64,000 nt of DNA. Origin: Fragilariopsis cylindrus CCMP1102 (taxonomy: Eukaryota > Bacillariophyta > Bacillariophyceae > Bacillariales > Bacillariaceae). The stretch is taken from NCBI GenBank assembly GCA_900095095.1, contig FMBT01000295.1:1-64000 (forward strand), given 5' to 3'. Every line of letters begins with the position of its first letter. Positions within the stretch are counted from its first letter, which is position 1. Positions 1-10,655 of the stretch are shown piece by piece. The notes beneath the pieces were generated by a model that was not told the origin of the DNA, made no database searches, and was given only the letters and a program-made list of their open reading frames with translations. Position numbers and translations under genes: made by a program.

Positions 1-1700
1 CCAAGGAGTGTTGAGACCGTCAGATTTGTTGGTGATCTTGGGTGGAGGCTGATCGATTCATCCGGCTTATCTGGAGTGATGGTAGTACCTTGGAGGAGAT
101 CGCGAGGTGGAGTGTTGCGGCTGTCAGTTTTCTTGGGGCAATCTTGTCCTCGGTAGAACTTGGGATCTGGGATTTTTCCCGTTGTCTCCTGAAATTACCA
201 TGTTGGTGGCCTTGACAGGTAATGACGAGGGGGTTGTTCTAGCAAAATGGCTTTCCACGGAGGCTGGTGATGCCGGTGGTTTCTTGCGGCTGGGTTTGGC
301 AGTGGCAGTCTTAGTACGAGTGGGGTTTTTTCCAGGTAGGGTTTTGCTGTGGTGTTTGGCAGCCGAGCGGGAACCTTTGTTTTTGAAGTTGTTGTTGAAA
401 CGAGGCATGATTTGGTAGTGGAGAGGTAGGTTAATTGTTGAAAGAGGTAGGTGAATAGGTTGTTTTACAAGGGAGGTATTTGTGGATGAAAAGGGTGAGG
501 GTGATTTGATGATCGGTATGTTCGGAATTTGGTTGTATTTTCGTATCGATGGTCGGAAAGCGTTGCATCGGTAGATTGTTTGGATATTTTTGATATCTTG
601 GATATGGCTTTGGATATGGGAATGGACAGTGGATCTAGCTTCAACCGGGATTGCCGAGATCTTTGGAGGTCAGTGGAAAATGGATCTAGCTTCAACTGGG
701 TTTGCAGGCCGCTTCGGAGGTCGGTTTGGCTCTGTATTGGACTGTTGTTCTTGTAGGGATCGGAAGCGTGCTGAGGTTGCTGTGTGGCTTTTTTGGTCGT
801 TGTGATTTTTGGCTGCCTGGTGAATCTGAAGTGAGTGTTTGTGAACTAAGTGTGAGTGGTCAGGATCGGTTCTGCGGGAGTTCTTTTCTGTTGGTGGTAG
901 GTTACTTAGGGGAGAGAACGTGTTAGAACCTGGCTGCCGAGGCCGGGATTGGTTTTTAGCAGTTCGTAGTCCTTGTGTAAAGTTGGGGCTTAGGTCGCTG
1001 ATAATTGTGACTGGGTGAGGAAGTGTAGTCTTGTTACGCTGGTGCTGCTTTTACTTAGGCGCTGATCGGTTGTGGGGAAGGGTGTCGCTTCCTGGTTACG
1101 TAACTGAGTTGGTGGTGATAAGTGTGGATATATATCACAGAGTGGCGTCTGGTGTGTGTCACTTCTTTTACTTAGGCGGTGAGCGTGTGGGTGTTCTGTG
1201 TCTAGTAAGTAAGGTGAGGGTGCTAAGTGTGGCTGCTTAACGATGGGGCCGTCTGGTAGTGGGCGCGCTTTTTTTACTTAGGGCTGGTCGTAGCAGTGAA
1301 TTTTTGGCTGTCAAGTCCCGGTATTGTTCTTCTTTTTATTGAAAGTCGAGATGTCTCTTGCACGACGCTTCGAATTTACGTGAAAATGGCGGTTAACGTG
1401 GTGTTTTGGCCTTGGTCGGTGGTCAGTGTATGATAGGTTTGAGTGAAATCGGGGGTATTGGTTGTAACAGGCTTGGTCGTATTAGGTTACAGCAGTAGTG
1501 ATGGTTGGTGATATGTGCGGTGGTCGGATAGTCTTCGATGTGAAGTAAGCGATTTTTGGCTGAATTCGTCGTAGGATTCTACGTGTTTTAAGTACTGAAA
1601 ATTTAATTGGATTGACGTCCACGAAAAACGAGGGAAGTGATATGTTATGGTCCCCTTAGCTATTGAGAGGAGAATTATTATACTATATGCACTTCCCTGA
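1..1700 (-). other. Edge-truncated, strand-skewed region, possible transposable element part
   Basis: The plus strand is strikingly rich in G and T, so the minus strand is rich in A and C, as in the coding strand of the Copia element elsewhere in this window. Minus-strand frames are short, basic and Pro/Lys/Ser-rich, for example the frame at 408-124. The ten-base string TTTACTTAGG or close variants recurs near 903, 1049, 1167 and 1271. No domain is recognised. It could be the 5' part of a transposable element that continues beyond the left edge, or a non-coding transcript. The family cannot be named. Confidence 0.35.
629..723. repeat. Imperfect tandem duplication, 51-bp period
   Basis: The string TGGATCTAGCTTCAAC occurs at 630 and again at 681, and each copy is followed by a similar GGG(A/T)TTGC...CGGAGGTC-like stretch. 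The period of 51 is a multiple of three and lies in a minus-strand open frame, so the duplication may have been in coding sequence. Confidence 0.6.
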
Positions 1701-4301
1701 ATCAAAACTCCCACATTTGATGGAGCTAGTGATAGTGGTGTAGCTGGGGATTATATGGCAATCTGATTAGATACTGGTCAGACAGAGCACTTGGTACCAC
1801 ATGCACTTACTTGATACCGTATATTGTTGTGAACTTGGATCAGTAATTGGTTCATTGAATAACACAGGGAAAGCACCTGAGATCAATAAAACCAAAATTT
1901 TGACACATCAATGACTTCTGTATGTTAAATTATACATAGTACTTGAGCGTATGAGTCATATGTCGTACATAAGCCCCGCGGAGTAGAAATACGGGCGCGA
2001 TGAGATTAGTGAGAGGAAATGCACGTGTATGCATTATTAAAAGAAAAGAGAACAGAAAGTTAGCTAAAAGCCAAAATCGTACTTTTTGGAGTTGAAGTGA
2101 CTGTCGAAACAGTTGTCGAAGCAATTGGAACCGAGCGCAAATAAATAAAGTGCTTAGGTATATTTATACAAACCGGAACACGATTAGGAAGAGTGTCCAA
2201 ATATATAGAACACAATCAAGAAGAGTGTTATACATATGGAAGTCGAAGCAGATATTGATGTCCCCTTTGAACCGCTAATACGATATATATGTATTAAGGC
2301 GAAGTGAGTTAGGAACAGAAAGTTGTATACAGGGTTACTGGAAACCGCAATACTAAAGTACGAAGAAAAGAGCAGAATTACCTCGATCACAAGGAATGAA
2401 CAATTGCTGTCTTTTATTGTTGAGAAAATGTAATAACCATAGACTAAATAAACAAGTGTGTTAATAACAACTTTTGCGTTTGAACATCATCGTTAGTATC
2501 GTACGACGTTACTATCTAGATATATCTACAGATAGTTACGCCATTCTTCTAGGGGAGTTTCGCTGACAAGAAGGGTTTAGATAACCTGGTAGAACAACCG
2601 TGAGTAGTCTTTCAATATAAGGGTCAAGAGTATCAACCCTTCCAGCTTTAATAGAATCTTACAAGACCGAAGAGTAAGACCATTATAATCCTGTTTCAAC
2701 AATCATCGATTGTCTGTGAAACGTACAACTGTACATGAATTGAAAGTACGACACTTCCTCTACAGCTAAGTCTATCACACCAGCACCATTCCTTATATAG
2801 CTGTAGAAGTATTTTAGCCTGTGAAAATTCCAATGATACAAACTAACTACATCAATGCATTGTTTGTTACAGTAAAAAATGACATCAAACATTCCCATTG
2901 ATGATGTCAATGGGTCTCCTTCTAACACTCTAGTAATAAAACCAACTAGTACACTAACTAATATCAATGATAGACACTCCTGTATTATACATTTTGCACC
3001 TTCACACAAAGATCCCAGCTGGACCAAGTTAGACCGCACTAATTTTCCTTGATTAACCTTATTAAGATCTAAAATTGGACCACCACTCAAGATATCTGGT
3101 TGGTTCCAGTTGGTTCCCATTGTCATGTCGAATGTGAATGGAATAGTTTTTCATTCAAATTCTTGATGCACATAAGGATTTTTCCTCGTGTAATTACGTG
3201 CAGGATCAATAATGCAGTCAAAACGTGACTGGAATTCCCTGCAAGGTTGATAGCATAATATCTCAAGAGAACTCAAAACCTCAAAATGCTACTATTTTAT
3301 TTGTCTTTCCACCATAAGTGACTATGAAATGTCTCTTTTTTGGTGTGTATTTCTAGATGATATGTGTTATGTCTCACCAGCATCATCTGTAGGAGCACTT
3401 ATTACGGTCTTTGGCCTCCAGTTTTGGTCATTTATCCCACCCTCACTTATTGACACTGTCACATAGAGGTAGATTTTCTTTTTATTGCATTGCGAGCACT
3501 CAAAATGCATATATTTTCTCTTCCATAACACATATTGTATGGGTACTATGATGCCTTGTTTATTTGACAGTAGCTAGAATATTTGACATAACTAGTAGTG
3601 TTTACTATCATTTGTCATTATTACTGACACCAAGATGAGGTGGGACTAATAATTGATACATTACGGTACTATGATTGCTCGAAAGGAGACGATGCTGATG
3701 TATTGAATCAATGTGTGCTCTTCTCTACTTTTCTCTGCTTTTCTCTCATGATCCTACAGGAAATAGTATAGTATTATGATCTTTCATCGCCACTACAAAA
3801 AGAGAAAAGAGGCTGACTCTCCGATGTTGAGAAAAGACTCTAATGGCTAAGCCTGCATAAAGAACTGATTCTGTCCACATATTATATACTGGTAGGTTAG
3901 GGTTACGGAGTACACGCTAGCCGGCGGGCAGCAAAAAAGTAAAGATTTAAATATGTGATGGGGACGCGCGCTTTGAAATTATTTTAAAAAAGCTACTATC
4001 GCAGCTTATTTTCGAATTTACGTTCATCGCATCGGATCGTTTTCCCTCGTCACAAAATGAAATTCGTTATCACTAAAAATACTTTTTTACGTACTGTATT
4101 TGTCGAAGCTATTATCTTTCACATCTTCTTTTAAAGTCGAAGATATTCACATTACAGTACTGCACACCCGTTAGACAAACGTTTAAATCATTAATATTTA
4201 CTACTTGTACTCGATTCATTCATATTCATTTTAAGATTCTGTCAACGAAGTAGATTAGCTATAGTTATTAGAACGACCACCAACAAGATTTAAAAAAAAA
4301 A
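1701..4301. other. Gene-poor AT-rich stretch
   Basis: About 2.6 kb with no gene I can support apart from one weak open frame (2683-3126). It holds a diverged short tandem repeat near 2170-2230 (two copies of an AACACxATxAxGAAGAGTGT unit) and a roughly 50-bp stretch (3110-3165) that recurs in inverted orientation near 27500-27545. The last few hundred bases before 4302 are presumably the promoter of the silaffin-like gene; no clear motif was found. Confidence 0.5.
2683..3126 (-). CDS. Unsupported open frame, 147 aa
   Basis: An ATG-initiated open frame of 147 codons in AT-rich sequence, with a hydrophobic stretch near residues 50-65 and eight Cys. No family is recognised. Its first dozen bases and the preceding 30 bases match a second site near 27500-27545 on the opposite strand, where the frame closes quickly. 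The shared part may therefore be a dispersed repeat instead of a gene start. It may be chance or a relic. Confidence 0.2.
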   Translation of the reverse strand: MTMGTNWNQPDILSGGPILDLNKVNQGKLVRSNLVQLGSLCEGAKCIIQECLSLILVSVLVGFITRVLEGDPLTSSMGMFDVIFYCNKQCIDVVSLYHWNFHRLKYFYSYIRNGAGVIDLAVEEVSYFQFMYSCTFHRQSMIVETGL

Positions 4302-6097
4302 ATGAAGTTCGCATCATCTATTGTATTCATCAGCATCTGCTCTGCAGTAGCAGCAGCAACTACGACCTCCGTTGATTCTTCATCACTGAGAGGAAGAAAC
4401 ACTCAACAGAACGACGAAGAATCAATTACTTATGGTAATGGTAATATTGCTAATAATGTTCATATCGTCCGTGCGATCGGCAAACCTGACGACTATGATG
4501 ATGATAAATATACCAAGCCTTACTCTTCGTCCAAAGGTGACAAAAAGTACACGAAAGACTACTCACCAAAGATAAAGGACGGAAAGGGAACCAAGCCTTA
4601 CTCCAAGGACAGCAAGGGAACCAAGCCTTACTCCAAGGACAGCAAGGGAACTAAGCCTTACTCTAAGGACAGCAAGGATTCCAAGTCTTACTCCAAGGAC
4701 AGCAAGGGAACTAAGCCTTACTCCAAGGACAGCAAGGGAACCAAGCCTTACTCCAAGGACAGCAAGGATTCCAAGTCTTACTCCAAGGACAGCAAGGATT
4801 CCAAGCCTTACTCCAAGGACAGCAAGGGAACCAAGCCTTACTCCAAGGACAGCAAGGATTCCAAGTCTTACTCCAAGGACAGCAAGGATTCCAAGCCTTA
4901 CTCCAAGGACAGCAAGGGAACCAAGCCTTACTCCAAGGACTCCAAGGACGGCAAGTATTCCAAAGTTGACAAAAAGTACTCGAAGGACTCTAAGGACAGC
5001 AAGGATTCCAAAGACTCGAAGGATTCCAAAGTTGACAAAAAGTACTCAAAAGACTCTAAGGATTCCAAAGTTGACAAAAAGTACTCGAAGGACTCTAAGG
5101 ACAGCAAGGATTCCAAAGACTCTAAGGATTCCAAAGTTGACAAAAAGTACTCTAAGGACAGCAAGGATTCCAAAGACTCTAAGGATTCCAAAGTTGACAA
5201 AAAGTACTCTAAGGACAGCAAGGATTCCAAAGACTCTAAGGATTCCAAAGTTGACAAAAAGTACTCTAAGGACAGCAAGGATTCCAAAGACTCGAAGGCC
5301 AAACAAGGTAAGTTACATACTCATATAATTCATTGTCGATGTCGGTGCATCATATCGATGACTGCTAACATTTTTTATCTATTTATTTATTAATTTCACC
5401 TCCAAAAAAAAAATCGTTTTGCACCCTCACTAAAACAGACAAGAAAGGACATCAAGATAGAAACCAGAAATTGACTAAGCCACAGTCAAGACCCGTACCG
5501 TCTTCTAGCGCTGATGATAAAGGCAATAACGATGACAAGGGCGACGACAAGGTGAGATTCATTTTTGTTTAGACACTGTGACATGAATGTGATTCGTTCC
5601 AATTTGTGCATTCCGTATTTTCGTTGTAACTAATTATTTTTAAATCCTTTTCCATTTCGCTTTTTTTCCTCACTCCACCAATGCACAATATAGGACGATG
5701 CTAAAGAAGACAAAAATGAAGACAAGAATGAAGACAAAAATAATGGCAAAGACGACGACAAGGTGAGATCCATTTTTGTATAGACGCTGTGACATAAATG
5801 TGATTCGTTCCAATTTGTGCATTCCATATTTTTGTTGCAACTGATTATTTTTTAAATTCTCATCCATTCCACTTTTTTCTACTCCACCATTGCACAATAT
5901 AGGACGATAATAAAGAAGAAAAGAATGATGATGGGGACAGAGCGGGCGAGGACAAAAAGGACGATGATAAGGATGAAGATAAGGCCGAAAAGGAAGATAA
6001 AAATAATGAAATGAAGGAGGATGATAAAAGACGGGGTCTACAAAGTGTAGTATCTCCTCCTTTAGTAAGGAGAAATAAAATCCGGGGTAGCAATTAA
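4302..6097 (+). CDS. Silaffin-like secreted Lys/Ser/Tyr-rich repeat protein
   Basis: Four exons can be read with canonical GT-AG borders: 4302-5307, 5439-5551, 5694-5762 and 5903-6097, giving about 460 aa. Residues 1-19 form a signal peptide (Lys, then a hydrophobic core ending AVAAA). The mature protein is low complexity: twelve decapeptides of the form (GT/DS)K(P/S)YSKDSK, then six units built on VDKKYSKDS, then an acidic Lys/Asp/Glu tail and a basic C-terminus with RRGL and VRR. Secreted Lys/Ser-rich proteins with regularly spaced lysines are the hallmark of diatom silaffins and related silica-associated proteins; Lys modification and Ser phosphorylation are known for that group. The silica role is inferred from composition and signal peptide only. 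The start is the first ATG of the frame, just after an A-run. The tail switches from basic repeat to DDK-rich acidic sequence in the three small exons, two of which carry near-identical introns. Confidence 0.7.
4587..5307 (+). repeat. Coding minisatellite: 30-bp and about 57-66-bp units
   Basis: The first array (4587-4946) is twelve 30-bp units encoding GTKPYSKDSK, DSKSYSKDSK or DSKPYSKDSK, arranged in a partly periodic order that suggests multi-unit duplications. The second array (about 4959-5307) has six units starting VDKKYSKDS followed by a variable number of KDS tripeptides. Nucleotide identity between units is very high, so the arrays are young or homogenised. Confidence 0.9.
5552..5902 (+). 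repeat. Duplicated intron-exon module
   Basis: Intron 2 (5552-5693) and intron 3 (5763-5902) are near copies over their whole length: both begin GTGAGAT(T/C)CATTTTTGT, share a CTGTGACAT(G/A)AATGTGATTCG block and end TGCACAATATAG. The exon ends before them (GACGACAAG) and starts after them (GACGAT) also match. The unit of intron plus short acidic exon has therefore been tandemly duplicated. Confidence 0.9.
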
Positions 6098-6717
6098 ATT
6101 TGACAACACGTTTCTTCATGTGAGAATTTGTTGTGCAGATGACGCGTATGTAATACGGGTTGGATGTAGTTCTCCATGTGGCATCTATAGTAGCAAATAG
6201 CAGTATTCGGGGTCGTAATTAGTTTATGTAATCTATACAAAATATCTATATAAATGATAATATATAAAAGTTTAATGTGATCATTTGTTGCAAGAAATTA
6301 GTTGTTTATATCAGATTGAATGTAGTTTTCCCAACGAATGTGTGTTTCACAATAAAAATATGCTTGATCAGCACAATCAATTTACCTGTGAATCTATTTT
6401 ATGGTACGTACTGTAGGAGCATCTCATCCTAAACAACGCGTACATATATCTATAATAATTAGTATTCTCATTCGTTTGTATACTGTAGTATGAATTGAAT
6501 TGCATGTGTTTGATGTCAGTAAATTCACATTTCTTACATTGATTTTTGTGTATTACATTATAGTACATCGGCGGTTAAGCGATATGCAAAAAGGAAGACC
6601 TTGACCATAGCTAACTAAAGTGTAGTATACAATAGAAATGATAACGTTTATAGTTCAGTGCATTTTAGTGTTTACAATGAGTGAACATAGTCATAGATGA
6701 AAATTATCATATATCAT
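6098..6717. other. Convergent intergenic region
   Basis: AT-rich sequence between two genes that converge. It should hold both 3' UTRs; AATAAA is present near 6350 on the plus strand. No further gene or RNA was recognised. Confidence 0.5.
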
Positions 6718-8463
6718 TCACATTATTCTTGACCTACGGGAGTTGTTGTCCATCTCGTAGCCTTGTCGGCTCTCTGTATGAACGAGCTTTACTTTGTAGT
6801 TTGGACTTGAAGAGGAGTTTAATTTCATCGGTTTCTTCTTATGTTGTTGTTTTATAGTGATACTGGAAGGTAGATAGGACGAAAATTCCTGCTCTGAGGA
6901 TGAGCTCGATTCATCATCATCGTCCTCGTCTTTAGAAGGATGATTTCTCCACCATGACCTGGTACGACTGATTTGATCTCCCGAGTCGATTTTTTTCTTT
7001 GTACGGGATGTATCACAATCTTTAATTTCCAGCAAGATTTTGTGGCCTTTCAAAGAATGAGTAGACCGAGATTGTTTCGAGACACGAGACGTCGTGTTTG
7101 CCGGCTTTATTTGTCGAGACGAAACAAATTCAGTCCAAAGCAAATCGTCCAGAACCTCTTCAACAGCCTGCTGGTTCTTTTCATTGACACCGAAGAAATT
7201 TCCAACCGAGGAAACAATATTGAATGGAGATTCGAATGATTCATCTATATCTATGTTCTCATCTCCGTCATCTTCAAATGCACAGCTATCCAAGGTAAAA
7301 TCTTCATCATCACTGGTAGTTAGCTCCGACTTATCCTCGTTTAAAGGATTATTTTCATCTTTTTGGGTAGCTTCGTCTTGTTCGGTCTTAATTGCCGTGT
7401 TTAGCTCTTTTTTTAAGTAGCTCTTTTCTTCGTCGTCTTCAAGAGAATCGGCGACTGTAAGAAGTGCTCGCATCACTTTTTGCCGAGAAACTTTCTGACC
7501 CTTGTTACTAGCTTGACTTAGCTGATGTTCCATTTCCTTCAAACACTTACGTATGTCCTTGATAGACTCTAAACCTAGAGATTCGTGTCGATCAAAGGTT
7601 ACAGGGGTAATGATACTGGTTGCTCTTGTTCCGCTCAGAGTACTGATATTCGAAAAGTTATCAAGTCCTTCACTTAAGTCATCGAGGATTTCTCGTGTTT
7701 TCTTCTCCTTGGTTTTGACACTGTATTTCATGGGCATCGCCCAACGACTATTCGTTGTTACTTGAAATGCATCTTCAACGCTTGTGCTGGGTTTTGGAGT
7801 TGTATCTTCAATGGTAATTCTAGTTCTTGGAACTGAAGATGGTGGACTAGGAATGTTCGGACCGTCATTCAAATTCGACGAATGGCTCCAAGCAAAGTCG
7901 TTCTCTTTGGAAGAATCCACGAAGTTAGTAGGGAAACCAGACGAGCTTGTCGGCTTCCAAGGCGATTTGAAGAAGAATCGATCCAGTAATTTTCTTTTTC
8001 CTTCGATGGAAACAGCCTTCTCTTTTGATAGTGCACGAGAACCACGCCCCGTGCTTTCCGAAGATGATGCGTACAGTTCTGGTATGGTATTTTCCACCGA
8101 ATCCAATAAGATTTCGATCGCAAAATTTTCATCGTGCTTTTCCAGGCATAACTGCTGGAAAATATTAATCTCAGATTCGTGCAATGTTGTTTTCAATCCT
8201 TCATCTATCTTCTTCGTACTTTTTTTGGTATGACGTTTCCACGATACCCCCGTTCCATTAGTTGCGTTTGAAATAGGCATCAAAGTTCGAAATGGTGACC
8301 GAGATCGCGTTCCTTTGACTTCCATCGTTTTTGATGGTTTGACTCCTAGGGCATTATCTGCTGGAGATTTTTCATTCATGCCACGTCGTTTCCAAGGCGA
8401 AGGTCTCAATTTTCGAAAGGGTGATCGGGATGATACAATATTCCCGTCCATAGTATTTTCCAT
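6718..8463 (-). CDS. Hypothetical Ser-rich protein with SPFR/SPWK motifs
   Basis: A single open frame of 581 codons. I do not recognise a domain. The N-terminal 175 residues contain a recurring short motif, basic residues around SP(F/W)(R/K): RSPFRKL and PSPWKRR near residues 13-26, RSPFRTL near 54-60, and KSPWKP near 167-172. The SP dipeptides beside basic residues look like proline-directed kinase sites. A conserved-looking helical stretch lies in the middle (a KDIRKCLKEMEHQL-type segment), then a long acidic Asp/Glu/Ser region and a basic Ser-rich C-terminus. No signal peptide or membrane segment is visible. A nuclear or cytoskeletal scaffold is possible but is only a guess. Confidence 0.7.
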   Translation of the reverse strand: MENTMDGNIVSSRSPFRKLRPSPWKRRGMNEKSPADNALGVKPSKTMEVKGTRSRSPFRTLMPISNATNGTGVSWKRHTKKSTKKIDEGLKTTLHESEINIFQQLCLEKHDENFAIEILLDSVENTIPELYASSSESTGRGSRALSKEKAVSIEGKRKLLDRFFFKSPWKPTSSSGFPTNFVDSSKENDFAWSHSSNLNDGPNIPSPPSSVPRTRITIEDTTPKPSTSVEDAFQVTTNSRWAMPMKYSVKTKEKKTREILDDLSEGLDNFSNISTLSGTRATSIITPVTFDRHESLGLESIKDIRKCLKEMEHQLSQASNKGQKVSRQKVMRALLTVADSLEDDEEKSYLKKELNTAIKTEQDEATQKDENNPLNEDKSELTTSDDEDFTLDSCAFEDDGDENIDIDESFESPFNIVSSVGNFFGVNEKNQQAVEEVLDDLLWTEFVSSRQIKPANTTSRVSKQSRSTHSLKGHKILLEIKDCDTSRTKKKIDSGDQISRTRSWWRNHPSKDEDDDDESSSSSEQEFSSYLPSSITIKQQHKKKPMKLNSSSSPNYKVKLVHTESRQGYEMDNNSRRSRIM

Positions 8464-9246
8464 CTTTATGTTAGTACCTTGCTCAATGTTTCTATACAGG
8501 GCCCAGGGCTCTTATTAAAGAAAAGTAATGATATGCTAATAATAAGTGCTATCAGGAAGTTAAGCGGATATTGAATATCTAAAAAGAAGTAAAGCGATCC
8601 AATTACCATCATTTTCATTCTTGTCATTTTTGTTTTTTCACTTCCTAACACGTGGTGTTGTGGTTACGTCAGTTGTAGGATATATATACATATATATATA
8701 CATATATATAGACGACGATACCCATGAAATATTTCGATGTTTAACATTCGTTTATTGTCTGTTTATCCTTCCGTGTTCATGTGTGACGACTCCTACCGAT
8801 AGAGGTACGCATCAATTGTTTAAATTAACGATTCGTTGGAAGCGTGTGTTTGGAGGGATTCATTCATCTTGTAAATTTCAAAATTGAATTTTCTTTCAAT
8901 TATTATTATTATATCATACTATCTTTGCCCTTGAGTTCATGTTGAGCGAATGAATCGAATCATAAACGAATAAATATTGAATATTGAATATTGACTGAGG
9001 AGCACTATTTTATAACTTGAATTTTTTAGAAATATAAAAAACAGAGTCCGATTTCGACGGTTCTTTAAACTGAACACCACCAAAATGACCAATAGACTCG
9101 AAGTCATAGCACACACATAAAATATATTCCATTAAATAATGTATGATCCCAAACTCTTGGTATTGAAGAGGAAGGAAAATTAGATATTACTTGTATATAT
9201 TGTTTTTAATGGTTGTTCTCCTCTCGTCGGCTGTTGCCCTAACTAA
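8464..9246. other. Intergenic region with AT microsatellite
   Basis: A gap of 783 bp between the 5' end of the SPFR/SPWK protein gene and the 3' end of RPC7, both on the minus strand. It contains a TATATACA/TATATA microsatellite at about 8680-8711 and otherwise plain AT-rich sequence. No gene was recognised. Confidence 0.5.
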
Positions 9247-10056
9247 CTAAAAGACCGCTTCATCCCCAGCGCCACCTCCTCCAGCAGCATCTTCTTCTTC
9301 TTCGCCATCACTATCATAATGGTTGGTACCATAATCTGCATCTTCTTCCTCTTCCTCCTCAATGACATCTTGCGTTGCATCGCTTAGATTTCCATCTTCC
9401 TCTCCACCACCATTCTCCCCCGTCCGTTTTCGTCGATCCGCTCTTTCTTCCGCCGCTAGATCATCGAGCGATCGTTTCTTTAAGTTACTATCATCTTGAC
9501 CGTATAAATTGACGAGATCATCATCTCTCAATAATTCAAATGGTATGTACCGTGAATCTGCCGTTTTACCCATCTGTTTCAGAACTAATAGATCGGATCG
9601 TTGTTGTTGCCGTTGCCGTTCTTTTCCGTACCGTATCACATCCGCTTCCTGAGTGGGGTGGACGAAAAATGCAGAATTTTGAAACCGACTTTGGATCTCT
9701 CGACTTTTATTGATTAAATAGATAGCAGACGCCGATCGTTTCGGCTTTGCTACCGGCAACAACGGTTGTGGGATTTTCTCCTCCTCAGCGTTGGCAAAAT
9801 TAGCAGCAGCGGCTTCACCACCAACAACAGCGGACGAAGAAAGAACGGAATTTAAAGGCATAAATTCTCCGGGTAAATTATGTCCTATAGTACCATTCGA
9901 ATGCCATAAGTAGTCAGGGAAGAGAAAAGGTTTTGTTATATCTTGAAGGCCACGTAAATTCCCCTCGTCTAATCCAGCTTCCTTGGCCGATCTCTGTAGT
10001 AACAATCGTGCACCGGAAGGTGGAGCTCTTCCTCTCCCACGTCCTCGACCAGACAT
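9247..10056 (-). CDS. RPC7: RNA polymerase III subunit RPC7
   Basis: A protein of 269 aa starting MSGRGRGRGR. The Gly/Arg N-terminus, the middle part with conserved Pro/Phe-rich segments (KPFLFPDYLW near residues 37-46, LPGEFMPLN near 61-69) and the very acidic Glu/Asp C-terminus match the layout of the RPC7/Rpc31 subunit (POLR3G). This subunit joins the RPC3-RPC6-RPC7 heterotrimer used in transcription initiation at tRNA and 5S genes. Length fits the family (about 220-250 aa plus local Ala/Glu runs). The frame is open 14 codons further upstream, but the MSGRGRG start at 10056 is the family start. The gene is divergent from ZNF598 across about 600 bp. Confidence 0.8.
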   Translation of the reverse strand: MSGRGRGRGRAPPSGARLLLQRSAKEAGLDEGNLRGLQDITKPFLFPDYLWHSNGTIGHNLPGEFMPLNSVLSSSAVVGGEAAAANFANAEEEKIPQPLLPVAKPKRSASAIYLINKSREIQSRFQNSAFFVHPTQEADVIRYGKERQRQQQRSDLLVLKQMGKTADSRYIPFELLRDDDLVNLYGQDDSNLKKRSLDDLAAEERADRRKRTGENGGGEEDGNLSDATQDVIEEEEEEDADYGTNHYDSDGEEEEDAAGGGGAGDEAVF

Positions 10057-10655
10057 AATATGTATACTATAGTATTGTATTGTATAGAATATTTGCACTG
10101 ATAAACGGTTTAGACTACTGTAGAGTGTGGAGAGAACGCTGAGCCTGCTGCATCGGATTTGAAGATGGTTGCTGATTTTTTTGTTTTTTTTTTTGTCCTG
10201 GAGAGTGAACCTTTTTTTTTAAAGTTGAAAGTTTCATTTTGCACTGGAAGGTCAAAGGTAACGAACGTACTACTAGTATCGCCAAGACTTACTTCAAGTA
10301 ATCACGAACAGACGACAGACAGAATTTTCCAGTCGTGTATAATTCAAAGGACTGAAAAATATCCAGTCCCGTGATTAACCTAGTACCTAAAATACTAAAA
10401 TAGCTTTGTGGTTGGCTCATCGCGCCATCATTCATCTCGTCACTACGATCGTTGATCGCGCCATCATATCGTCATTCAAACTTGTCTACTTCACATATCG
10501 TTTGAAAATTGACTTGTCGTTGTTTCTCGACATCGTCATCAGAACAAGTTCGAACAAAGTCTAAAAAGTACAACCCAATTATAAAATTGAACTACATAAT
10601 AACCGTATAATAAATACATAGACAAGACAAGAAAAGAGAAAGGATTGATTTCAAT
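10057..10655. promoter_or_regulatory. Shared divergent promoter region of RPC7 and ZNF598
   Basis: About 600 bp between two divergent start codons. It holds a direct repeat of ATCGCGCCATCAT (near 10419-10434 and 10454-10468) within a locally GC-richer patch, as well as T-runs. The repeated element is a candidate binding site; that is inference. No TATA box was identified with confidence. Confidence 0.4.

Noticed and set aside
3890-3910. TAGGTTAGGGTTAC, similar to telomere repeats
   Set aside because: Only about two degenerate units in unique sequence; too short to be an interstitial telomere array.
4928-5306. Long antisense and alternative frames opposite the silaffin-like repeats
   Set aside because: They are a by-product of the short-period repeat, which keeps all frames open; no independent start or domain.
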